DNA from: Brachybacterium avium
Lineage (GTDB): Bacteria > Actinomycetota > Actinomycetes > Actinomycetales > Dermabacteraceae
Assembly: GCF_002216795.1 (NCBI RefSeq)
Contig: NZ_CP022316.1
Coordinates: forward strand, 2,381,205 to 2,445,204
Reading direction: 5' to 3'
Length of the DNA stretch: 64,000 nt
Positions 17,246 through 24,901 of the stretch are shown one piece after another. The position numbers were made by a program, and so were the translations under genes. Numbering within the stretch: position 1 is the first letter of the stretch; the number at the start of each line of letters is the position of its first letter. The notes beneath the pieces are model-generated. The model was not told the origin of the DNA. It saw only the letters and a list, made by a program, of their open reading frames with translations, and did no database searches.

Positions 17246-17691
17246 CTCCGCGGCCGATCATGGATGCCGGGCCGGGCCTCAACTTCTTCGCGCTCACCAA
17301 GGAGCGGATGCTCTTCGCCACGGTGGGCCAGCGCGTACGTGCCACCAAGGACCTGGGCGAGATGATGGTCGTTGCTCACGCCGTCGTCGCCGCTGAAGCC
17401 GGCGATGAGATGACTGTGCTCATCGATGACGGGGGAGGGCGACGTCTGGCTGCTCTGGAAGCACAACGACTCGACCGTCTTCGTGGTGCAGGGCGCCCAG
17501 TGGGCCAGATGCGCCTCATCAGCACGATGACGGTGCTGAGGAACGCCGCGGGCAAACGGGAGCTCCCGGATCGCCAGTCGATGCGCGATCTGTACACGCG
17601 GATGCGCCGCCTCGACGATGGCCTCGTGCCACTGGATCAGACGGACCTGATGACGCTGCCCTGCTGGTCCGTACCGCGTGAAGTGCGTTGA
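17242..17691 (+). CDS. PIN-like protein, third gene of the XRE-ImmA cassette
   Basis: A 149-residue protein that begins PIMDAGPGLNFFALTKERML, typical of the first beta strand and Asp (Asp8) of PIN nucleases, and later has KDLGEMMVVAHAVVAA (Asp37, Glu40) and VLIDDGGG (Asp62/63), the other acidic positions expected in a PIN active site. The distance between the first and second acidic motifs is only about 29 residues, shorter than I would expect, so an internal deletion after FATVG is possible. It overlaps the ImmA gene at ATGA. It could be the toxin or effector that the first two genes control. No database comparison was possible. Confidence 0.6.
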   Translation: MTPRPIMDAGPGLNFFALTKERMLFATVGQRVRATKDLGEMMVVAHAVVAAEAGDEMTVLIDDGGGRRLAALEAQRLDRLRGAGRPVGQMRLISTMTVLRNAAGKRELPDRQSMRDLYTRMRRLDDGLVPLDQTDLMTLPCWSVPREVR

Positions 17692-17891
17692 CTCTGAGCC
17701 TCGATCCACCGATGGACTGAGCGGCGACTGGCCGCGGGAAGATGGCTTCACGGATCGCTGACCAGGCCGTTTCCGAGGGGCGATCCTGGGCTGGCGCAAG
17801 CGCTTCCGGCCCAGCGCCGGTGCCCTGGACCTGATCGGGATGACACCTCCGCGTCGTGAATTTCCATCGGCCTGGGCTGATCCCCGTGCTC

Positions 17892-17936
17892 GACCCACTC
17901 CTGCGGGGCAACGTGCGGTGCGGGGTGCCGTGGTGA
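17892..17936 (+). pseudogene. Relic of a second rbsD, C-terminal end
   Basis: The frame reads DPLLRGNVRCGVPW followed by a stop, matching TPFSNVIVRCGVPF-stop at the end of the intact rbsD (13062-13445). With the middle part at 15889-15993 it brackets a 1.9-kb stretch that contains the XRE-ImmA-PIN genes, as expected if that stretch was inserted into an rbsD copy. The rest of 17692-17958 shows nothing recognisable. Confidence 0.5.
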
Positions 17937-17958
17937 ACGGAGCATCCCTCCCCGGGCC

Positions 17959-19470
17959 TCACCCCCGCAGCGTCCGATGCGCGATCGCCGCCGCGATGAC
18001 CATCAGCCCCGCGCCGATCCCGCTGGTCAGCAGAGCACCGGAGTCGAAGGCGTGCTGGGCGGAGTCCAGCAGCACCTGACCGGTGCGGGCCGGCAGCTCG
18101 GCGGCCACCGTCGTCGCCCCGCCGAGGGTCTCCGAGGCCGCGGCGTGCTGCGAGGCTGTGAGCCCGGCGGGCACCTCGAGGTGGCTGCGGTAGGCGGCGT
18201 TCAGCAGGCTGCCCAGCACGGCGGTGCCGAGGACGGCCCCGGTCTCGTACGCGGTCTCGGAGATCGCCGAGGCGGCCCCGGCCTTCTCGGCCGGGACGGC
18301 GGAGAGGATGAGGTCGTTGCTGATCGTCTCGGCAGTGCCCACCCCCGCGCCGAGGACCGCGAACGCCAGCAGCAGCACGAGGTCGCCGCCCCAGAAGCTC
18401 GAGACCATCACCAGCGCGAATCCGGTGGCGTTCAGGCAGAGCCCCACCACCACGGCGGTGGCCGGGGTGATGTGGCGGACCACCCGCACCACCAGCAGCC
18501 CGGAGGCGATCGTCACCACCAGGCCCGGCAGCAGCAGGAGCCCCGCCTCCATCGGGCTGTGGCCGCTGACCAGCTGCAGGTGCTGCGAGACGAAGTACAA
18601 GAACCCCACCAGCGAGAACACGCTGAGCAGGTTCGCGGCCACCGCGCCGGTGAACACCGGGCGGGTGAACAGCGTGACGTCGAGCATCGGCACCGGCCGG
18701 GCCAGCTGCCGGCGCACGAAGGCCGCCCCGCACAGCACCGCGATCACCGCGCAGGCGATCGCGGGGATATCGAGGCCCGTGGTGGAGACGCGCTTGATCG
18801 CATAGACCAGCGGCGTCATCGTCGCCAGGGCGAGCAGCACGCTGGGAGGATCCACCGGTCCCGGCGCAGGATCCTTCGACTCCGGGATCAGGAGCGGGCC
18901 GAGCAGCAGCAGCGGGAGCATCACGGGGACGGAGAGCAGGAACACCGAGCCCCAGGCGAAGTGCTCCAGCAGGAATCCGCCGACGATCGGGCCCAGTGCC
19001 GCTCCTCCCGAGAACCCGGCCGCCCAGATCGCGATCGCGGTGCGGCGCTGGGTGGGGTCGGTGAAGATGTTACGGATCAGTGAGAGCGTGGCCGGCATGA
19101 GCATGGCCCCGAACACGGCCATCAGGGCGCGTGCGGCGATCAGGATCCCGGCGGTCGGGGAGAACGCGGCCAGGGCCGAGATCAGCGTGAAGCCGCTGCC
19201 GCCGATCAGCAGCAGCCGCCGACGCCCGAGACGGTCGCCCAGGCTGCCCATCGGCACCAGCAGGCCGGCGAGGATCAGCGGGTAGATGTCCACGATCCAC
19301 AGCAGCTGCTGGCCGCTGGGGGTGAGCGCCTCGGAGATCGCGGGCAGCGCGAAGGCGAGCACCGTGTTGTCGATGGCGACCAGCAGGACCGGGAGCATCA
19401 GCACCGCCAGGGCCCACCACCGAGAGGGGGCGCGGACGGGTGAGGCAGCCGTGTCGAGGGCAGGCGGCAC
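17959..19470 (-). CDS. DHA2-family multidrug exporter (MFS, about 14 membrane segments)
   Basis: A 503-residue transporter. The N-terminus WWALAVLMLPVLLVAIDNTV matches DHA2 antiporters of the QacA/SmvA type, followed by the MFS motif LGDRLGRRRLLL between segments 2 and 3 and the antiporter motif region GFSGGAALGPIVGGFLLEHF. These proteins export cationic drugs, dyes or antiseptics using the proton gradient. A TetR-family regulator is transcribed divergently, with a palindrome between the two starts, which is the classic layout for an inducible efflux pump. Confidence 0.88.
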   Translation of the reverse strand: MPPALDTAASPVRAPSRWWALAVLMLPVLLVAIDNTVLAFALPAISEALTPSGQQLLWIVDIYPLILAGLLVPMGSLGDRLGRRRLLLIGGSGFTLISALAAFSPTAGILIAARALMAVFGAMLMPATLSLIRNIFTDPTQRRTAIAIWAAGFSGGAALGPIVGGFLLEHFAWGSVFLLSVPVMLPLLLLGPLLIPESKDPAPGPVDPPSVLLALATMTPLVYAIKRVSTTGLDIPAIACAVIAVLCGAAFVRRQLARPVPMLDVTLFTRPVFTGAVAANLLSVFSLVGFLYFVSQHLQLVSGHSPMEAGLLLLPGLVVTIASGLLVVRVVRHITPATAVVVGLCLNATGFALVMVSSFWGGDLVLLLAFAVLGAGVGTAETISNDLILSAVPAEKAGAASAISETAYETGAVLGTAVLGSLLNAAYRSHLEVPAGLTASQHAAASETLGGATTVAAELPARTGQVLLDSAQHAFDSGALLTSGIGAGLMVIAAAIAHRTLRG

Positions 19471-19509
19471 GGGAACCTCCAGGATGTGTGCGGGACGAGC
19501 TCACACTAA

Positions 19510-19523
19510 ACCGTCCAGACGGT
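19510..19523. promoter_or_regulatory. TetR-type operator between exporter and regulator
   Basis: ACCGTC-CA-GACGGT is a perfect 6+2+6 palindrome in the 98-bp space between the two divergent starts. TetR proteins typically bind such sites and repress both genes. Confidence 0.7.
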
Positions 19524-19568
19524 ACAGTTCAAGGCGGATCAGCCCCGAGGGCGCGTAAGGTCGCTCTC

Positions 19569-20105
19569 ATGTCCGCCCGCGATGCCCTGCTCACCGCCTA
19601 TCAGACGCTGCTCCTGGCCGAGGGGCAGCGAGCGACCACCCTCGAGGCGGTCGCGGCCGAGGCCGGGGTCTCCAAGGGCGGGCTCCTCTACCACTTCCGG
19701 TCCAAGGACGCGCTCGCCGAGGCCCTGATCGACCGGCTCGAGGAGCTGGTCGGCGAGGACCGCGAGGCGATGCGGAAGGCCGAGGACGGCCCGTCGCACT
19801 ACTACGTGCGCACCTCCGTCTGGACGGATTCCCCGCTGGACCGAGCGCTCGTCGCCGTGGCCCAGCTCGCCCAGGAATCCCATGCCGGTGCCCGCGCGGC
19901 GATGGCCCGGGCGCGCGAAGCGTGGCTCGAGCTCATCATCGAGGAGGTCGCCCACCTGCCGACCGCCCGCGCGATCCTGCTCATCGGCGACGGGCTCTAC
20001 TTCGATGCCGCGCTCACCGGCGGCGACCACGCCGATGCCGCGCACTTCGGACCCGACGAGCTGATGCCGGTGATCGGTCACCTCCTCGACAGCGCCCCGC
20101 GCTGA
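19569..20105 (+). CDS. TetR-family transcriptional regulator
   Basis: A 178-residue regulator with the N-terminal helix-turn-helix at about residues 20-50 (TTLEAVAAEAGVSKGGLLYH then FRSKDALAEALI), the strongly conserved part of TetR proteins. The C-terminal ligand domain is of the TetR_C-type with no further clue to the ligand. It faces the DHA2 exporter gene, with the palindrome at 19510-19523 between them, so it most likely represses the exporter until a drug binds. ATG 19569 was chosen because the domain begins right after it. Confidence 0.88.
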   Translation: MSARDALLTAYQTLLLAEGQRATTLEAVAAEAGVSKGGLLYHFRSKDALAEALIDRLEELVGEDREAMRKAEDGPSHYYVRTSVWTDSPLDRALVAVAQLAQESHAGARAAMARAREAWLELIIEEVAHLPTARAILLIGDGLYFDAALTGGDHADAAHFGPDELMPVIGHLLDSAPR

Positions 20106-20219
20106 GCACGGCTGCGACGAAGCGGTCCCGCCGCAGTGAACTGCACGCGCGCGGCGGTCGCAGAGCCCCGCTGTGAGCGGGCGGTGGACGGCGTCGTGCC
20201 GGCCAGGGATGCTGAGGTC

Positions 20220-21191
20220 ATGACGGCAAACCTGTATGAGCTGGCCATCCGGTGGCGCCGGGAGCTCCATCGGATCCCGGGTATCGCCTTCGACGTCGGC
20301 GAGACGGCGGACTTCGTCGCCCGGATCTGCACGGATCTCGGATGGGAGGTGACGACCGGCGTCGGCGGTAGTGGTGTCGTCGCCTCGTTGACGCGAGGTA
20401 CCAGCACCCGCTCGATCGCGCTGCGCGCGGATATGGACGGGTTGCCGATCGAGGAGCGCACCGGGGTCGCCCACAGCTCACGCAATGCCGGCGCCATGCA
20501 CGCCTGCGGCCATGACGGGCACATGGCGATGGTGCTCGGTGCCGCCGCCGCGCTGACGGAGGGCGCCGACTGGGAGGGCACCGTTCGCCTCGTTTTCCAG
20601 CCGGCCGAGGAGCCCGGGACCGGCGCCGAGGCCATGCTCGCCGACGGACTGTTCGCCCGCTTCCCCATCGACGAGATCTACGGACTGCACAACCTGCCCG
20701 GGCTGCCCGAGGGAGAGATCCACACGCGCAGCGGACCGCTCATGGCCGCGGAGGACAACTTCGAGATCGCCGTCACCGGCAGAGGCGGGCATGCCTCGGC
20801 CCCGCACCTCGTCCTCGACCCCCTGGTCATCGCCGCGGGGATCGCCCGCGCCCACCGGGCCGTATCCGAGGTGTCCTACACGCGCGTCTTCCGCCCGACG
20901 ATCAACGACCCGGGCTGTGCCCGCCACGCGACGGCCGCGGCCGCGGCGGCCGTCGGCGATGACCGGGTCGACCCGACTTGCCAGCCGATCACCGCCAGCG
21001 AGGACTTCGCCGCCTTCGCCCGCGCCGTGCCGGCCTGCTTCGCCCTCCTCGGCGCCGGGGAGATCGCCGACGACGGCACAGCGCCGCTGCACAGCCGGCG
21101 TTTTGACTACAACGACGCGATCCTCCCCGTCGGGATCGACTACTTCACCGCACTCGTCCGTGCCCGACTGACAAAGGAGAACCAAGCATGA
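20220..21191 (+). CDS. M20-family amidohydrolase, probable internal deletion
   Basis: A 323-residue metal-dependent aminoacylase/amidohydrolase. Metal ligands are visible in AMHACGHDGHMAMVLG (about 92-107) and FQPAEEPGTGAEAML, and the catalytic and late ligands in ITASEDFAAFA. After the dimerisation-domain start LVLDPLVIAAGI (about residue 208) the sequence jumps to ARAHRAVSEVSYTRVFRPTI, leaving out roughly 60 residues that normal members (about 390 residues) have. The frame is kept. Loss of most of the lid domain should impair the enzyme. It overlaps the next gene, a diaminopropionate ammonia-lyase, at ATGA, a pairing seen in amino-acid degradation loci. Confidence 0.75.
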   Translation: MTANLYELAIRWRRELHRIPGIAFDVGETADFVARICTDLGWEVTTGVGGSGVVASLTRGTSTRSIALRADMDGLPIEERTGVAHSSRNAGAMHACGHDGHMAMVLGAAAALTEGADWEGTVRLVFQPAEEPGTGAEAMLADGLFARFPIDEIYGLHNLPGLPEGEIHTRSGPLMAAEDNFEIAVTGRGGHASAPHLVLDPLVIAAGIARAHRAVSEVSYTRVFRPTINDPGCARHATAAAAAAVGDDRVDPTCQPITASEDFAAFARAVPACFALLGAGEIADDGTAPLHSRRFDYNDAILPVGIDYFTALVRARLTKENQA

Positions 21192-22284
21192 GCACTGCCG
21201 AGCCCACCGCCCGACGCTGGGTCGCGAGTGACCGCGACCCGTCCTGGTCCTGCCCGGACCCGGACGAGGCGGCGCAGCTCTTCCACCGCACCCTCGACGG
21301 CTACGCCCCGACCCGCTGGTGGAACTGCCGGAGCTGGCCCGCGAGCTCGGCGTCGGCGCCGTCGTCGCGAAGGACGAATCCACCCGGCTGGGGCTGCCGG
21401 CCTTCAAGGCCCTCGGAGCGTCGTGGGCGGTCCACCGCGCGCTCCAGACAGCGGGCCGACGACCCGGGGCCGAGGTGGTCACGGCGACCGACGGCAATCA
21501 CGGGCGGGCCGTGGCCCACTTCGCCCGCGCGGCCGGGCGCCCGGCCCGCATCATGGTGCCGGCAGGAGGTGTCCACCCCTCGGCGATCGCGGCGATCCGT
21601 GCCGAGGGCGCCGAAGTGGTGGAGGTGGACGGCTCCTACGACCAGACGGTCCGCGCCGCCGCCGACTATGCGTCGGAGCACGACGGGGTGCTCGTCCAGG
21701 ACACCGCCTGGGACGGCTACGAGGAGGTGCCGGGGTGGATCGTCGAGGGCTATGCGACTCTGTTCTCGGAGATCGATACCCAGCTGCGCGATGCCGGACG
21801 GGGCAGCCCGGATCTCCTGCTCGTCCCCACCGGGGTCGGCTCGCTGCTGCAGGCCGCGCTGGCCCACCACCGCTGCCGCAGCAGGTCCGGCAGCACTGCT
21901 GTCGTCTCCGTCGAACCCGACGCCGCGGCCTGCATCGGGCCCAGCCTCGTGGCAGGGCGTCCCGTCACCGTGGAGACCGGGACGACGATCTTGTCCGGGC
22001 TGAACTGCGGCACCCCCTCCTCGCTGGCCTGGCCGCTGATCCGTGGCGGGCTCGACGCCGCGGTCACGGTGAGCGATCAGGGAGCGATCGACGCGGCGCA
22101 CGGCCTGGCGGCCCTCGGGGTCGAGGCCGGGCCGTGCGGGGCGGCTTCCCTGGCGGGCGCGCGGGAGGTCCTGACGGGCCACGAGGGGCAGGCGCGCAGG
22201 CGGCACCTGGGTCTGGGACCGGACAGCGTGGTCGTGCTGCTGATCACCGAGGGGGCTGCGGCCAATCCCGTGGCGGCGGCCTGA
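21188..22284 (+). pseudogene. dpaL: Diaminopropionate ammonia-lyase-like PLP enzyme, frameshifted
   Basis: The first frame starts MSTAEPTARRWVASDRDPSW and breaks after DGYAPT; the second frame resumes LVELPELARELGVGAVVAKD. Adding one C to the CCC at 21312-21314 joins them (YAPTPLVELPEL). The joined product of about 365 residues has the PLP lysine context LPAFKALGASWA, the loop TDGNHGRAVA and the DpaL-type segment QDTAWDGYEEVPGWIVEGY. The enzyme deaminates 2,3-diaminopropionate to pyruvate and ammonia. It is coupled to the M20 gene, which itself carries a deletion, so the pair appears to be decaying unless the frameshift is an assembly error. Confidence 0.8.
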
Positions 22285-22326
22285 GCATCCAGCCGTGCGC
22301 ACGAAGGGATGCCGGGCGTGCGGAGG

Positions 22327-22836
22327 TCAGCGGATCCCGCGCGCTCGCGCCTGCAGCTCCCGGATCTCAGCGCTGAGCTCCGCATCCGGCCCTGCCACCT
22401 CGACCCCCGGCGCGACCACCTGGATTGGCAGCGGAGCGACCGGCCCCGCCGGTGCTCCCCACTCCTGGCCCCACGCGCTCAGCTGCACGGCGCTGCTGGC
22501 GTAGACGATCCGGCCGAGCCCCACCCAGGCGTGGGCGGCGGCGCACATCGGGCAGTGCTCGCCGGAGGTGAACACCGTCGCAGCCGCGCGCTGGGCGGGG
22601 GAGAGGTGCTCGGCGGCCCAGCGCGCGATCGCGAACTCGGGGTGCTGGGTGTCGTCGCCGCCGGCGACCCGGTTGCGATCTGCGAACAGCTCCGTCCCCT
22701 CCGCGTCGACCAGGAGCGAGCCGAAGGGCTCGTCCCCGGCTGCGAGCGCCTCTTCGGCGAGGTCCACGCAGCGGCGCAGCCAGGCGCGCTCGGCATCTGT
22801 GAGAGCAGCGTTGGGGCGGGCGGCAGGATCAGTCAT
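22327..22836 (-). CDS. Nucleoside/base deaminase of the cytidine deaminase-like fold
   Basis: A 169-residue zinc deaminase. The catalytic HPE is at 65-67 and the second zinc motif, SGEHCPMCAAAH, supplies Cys95 and Cys98. Guanine deaminases and related proteins of this family remove an amino group from a purine or nucleoside in the cytoplasm; the exact substrate cannot be fixed here. It stands alone, convergent with the dpaL-like gene. The start ATG at 22836 gives the usual family length. Confidence 0.85.
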   Translation of the reverse strand: MTDPAARPNAALTDAERAWLRRCVDLAEEALAAGDEPFGSLLVDAEGTELFADRNRVAGGDDTQHPEFAIARWAAEHLSPAQRAAATVFTSGEHCPMCAAAHAWVGLGRIVYASSAVQLSAWGQEWGAPAGPVAPLPIQVVAPGVEVAGPDAELSAEIRELQARARGIR

Positions 22837-22960
22837 GGCTCCACTGAACCATGCGAACTCGAACCAGGCACGGGTGCACCGCAGGATGTCTCCGTCCGCC
22901 CGCAGGCGGCTGCGTCCAGGAACGGAGCGCAGCGGGCGGAGGCAGGCGCCGAGGTGCTCG

Positions 22961-23914
22961 TCATCCCTTGATGGATCCGGTCAGCACCCCCTTGGTGAAG
23001 TACTTCTGCAGGAACGGGTACACGCAGAGGATGGGCAGCGTGGCCAGCACGATCACCGCGTTCTGCACGCTGACGGCAGGGGGCGGCGGTTCATTCGGAT
23101 TGGTCACGCTCGCGATGTCCGAGTTCTGCACCACGAACTGGTTGAGCACCACCTGGATCGGCCATTTCTCCGTGTCGTTGATGTAGATCATCGCGTTGAA
23201 GAAGACGTTCCAGTAGCCCACTGCGTAGAACAGTGCGATCACGGCGATCACCGCCTTCGACAGCGGGATGACGATGGTGAAGAAGATCCGCGGCTCGGAG
23301 GCGCCGTCGATGCGGGCCGCCTCCAGCAGCTCGCTGGGCAGGCCCATGAAGAAGGCACGCATGACCACCATGTTGAACGGGGAGATCAGCACCGGGAGGA
23401 TCAGCGCCCAGTAGGTGTCCAACAGCCCCAGGTTCTTCACCAGCAGATAGTTGGGGATGAGCCCGGCGCCGAACAGCATGGTCAGCAGCACCATCAGCAG
23501 CACGCCGCGGGCGCCCGGGGTGAATCGGGTCCGGGTCAGGCCGTAGGCGAGCAGGGCGGTCGCCAGGGTGGACAGGAGAGTCCCGACAATGGTGATGAAC
23601 GCGGAGTTCATCAGCGCGCGGGAGATGATCCCACCACCCAGGATCGATTTGTAGGCACCGGTGGAGAAGCTGGTGGGGAACAGCTGCCCGGAGGTGACCG
23701 ACTCGGGGGCGGCGAAGCTCATCCCGATCACGTAGACGAAGGGGTAGAGCATCACCAGGCACACCGCGATGATGAAGACGACCTTGAGCGCCTGCAGACC
23801 GGTGGACGGGGCCTCCTGCCAGATGGGGCGCCGGGCGCCGCGTCGACGCTTCGGCGGTGGCGTCGTCGTCTCGTGGGCCAGCTCGGTGGCTCCGCGCAGT
23901 CCTGTGGTGGTCAT
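22961..23914 (-). CDS. Carbohydrate ABC permease, YtcP/LplC type
   Basis: A 317-residue membrane protein with six hydrophobic segments after a basic N-terminus (KRRRGARR). It carries the EAA loop LEAARIDGASEPRIFFTIVI, which docks on the ATPase, and the C-terminal PFLQKYFTKGVLTGSIKG ending typical of the LplC/YtcP group that imports oligosaccharides. Start ATG 23914 overlaps the stop of the upstream permease by one base. The cluster has no ATPase gene; such importers usually borrow a shared MsmK-like ATPase encoded elsewhere. Confidence 0.92.
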   Translation of the reverse strand: MTTTGLRGATELAHETTTPPPKRRRGARRPIWQEAPSTGLQALKVVFIIAVCLVMLYPFVYVIGMSFAAPESVTSGQLFPTSFSTGAYKSILGGGIISRALMNSAFITIVGTLLSTLATALLAYGLTRTRFTPGARGVLLMVLLTMLFGAGLIPNYLLVKNLGLLDTYWALILPVLISPFNMVVMRAFFMGLPSELLEAARIDGASEPRIFFTIVIPLSKAVIAVIALFYAVGYWNVFFNAMIYINDTEKWPIQVVLNQFVVQNSDIASVTNPNEPPPPAVSVQNAVIVLATLPILCVYPFLQKYFTKGVLTGSIKG

Positions 23915-24897
23915 CAGATCACTCCTTCCCCGCCGAGCAGCTTGGCGATCTTGTTGGCGCCGAGGACGAGGATCGTTGCGATCACGCCCTTGATGAGTCC
24001 GGCCGCCGTGGCGACCCCCCAATCCCCGCCGGCGATGCCGCGGAAGTACACGAAGGTGTCCAGCACCTGTGCGGCGTCGGCGCCCACCGCAGGCTGCTGC
24101 AGCAGCATCTGCTCGAAGCCGACTGTCAGCGCGGTCCCGACATTGAGGATGAGCAGCATCGAGATGACCGGCATCATGCCCGGCAGGGTGATGTGCCACA
24201 TCCGGCGCCAGGAGCTCGCCCCGTCGGTGGCGGCCGATTCGTACAGCTCGCTGGGGATGGCGACGATCGCCGCGAAGAAGATGATCGTCCCCCAGCCGAC
24301 GTCCTTCCAGATCACCTGACTGGTGACGAGGATCTTGAAGGTCTCGGGATTGGCCATGATGTTGACGCCGTCGACGCCCACCCTCTCGAGCACCTCGGAG
24401 ACGAGGCCCGCGCCGCCCAGGATCTTCTGCCAGATGGAGACCACGACCACCCACGAGATGAAGTGGGGCAGGTAGACGATGGTCTGGATGCCGCGCTTGA
24501 TCCGGTTCGAGATCAGCGAGTTCAGGAACAGCGCGAGGATGATCGGCGCCGGGAAGGCGAACACGATCTGCAAGAAGGCGATGATCAGCGTGTTGGTCAG
24601 AGCGCGGATCACTTCCGGGTCGTGCACGATGCTGCGGAAGTTCTCCAGCCCGATCCACTCGGACCCGAAGATCCCGCGGAACGGGGAGAAGTCCTGGAAC
24701 GCGACCACGTTCCCCAGCAGAGGGATGTAGTGGAAGATCGCGAAGTAGAGCACGCCGGGAAGGATGAAGAGGTAGGTCCACTTCTCCTTGAGGAGACGTC
24801 GTCCCAGCGGGACGCGTCGGGGTGAGGCGTCGCGCACGGATGTGTCAGCGAGTGTCCGCGGTGGCTTCTGCGACACCGGGAGCTGATTCAGCGCCAT
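23914..24897 (-). CDS. Carbohydrate ABC permease, LplB type
   Basis: A 327-residue partner permease with six hydrophobic segments, the first being YLFILPGVLYFAIFHYIPLL. The EAA loop reads YESAATDGASSWRRMWHITL. It forms the transmembrane channel with the YtcP-type subunit and receives substrate from the lipoprotein encoded 4 bp upstream of it in transcription order. LplB/YtcP importers in other bacteria carry oligosaccharides from pectin, N-glycans or similar polymers; here the nearby GH20 gene suggests a hexosamine-containing glycan. Confidence 0.92.
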   Translation of the reverse strand: MALNQLPVSQKPPRTLADTSVRDASPRRVPLGRRLLKEKWTYLFILPGVLYFAIFHYIPLLGNVVAFQDFSPFRGIFGSEWIGLENFRSIVHDPEVIRALTNTLIIAFLQIVFAFPAPIILALFLNSLISNRIKRGIQTIVYLPHFISWVVVVSIWQKILGGAGLVSEVLERVGVDGVNIMANPETFKILVTSQVIWKDVGWGTIIFFAAIVAIPSELYESAATDGASSWRRMWHITLPGMMPVISMLLILNVGTALTVGFEQMLLQQPAVGADAAQVLDTFVYFRGIAGGDWGVATAAGLIKGVIATILVLGANKIAKLLGGEGVI

Positions 24898-24901
24898 CGG
24901 A

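Noticed and set aside
16012..17891. GTGCTC at both ends of the XRE cassette as a target-site duplication
   Set aside because: Six bases that occur often in this composition; no inverted ends or transposase support it, so it is mentioned only as a weak hint.
22961..24781. A single 606-codon frame that could suggest a fused permease
   Set aside because: Its first half is the out-of-frame shadow of the LplB-type gene; the real YtcP-type permease starts at ATG 23914, overlapping the LplB stop.
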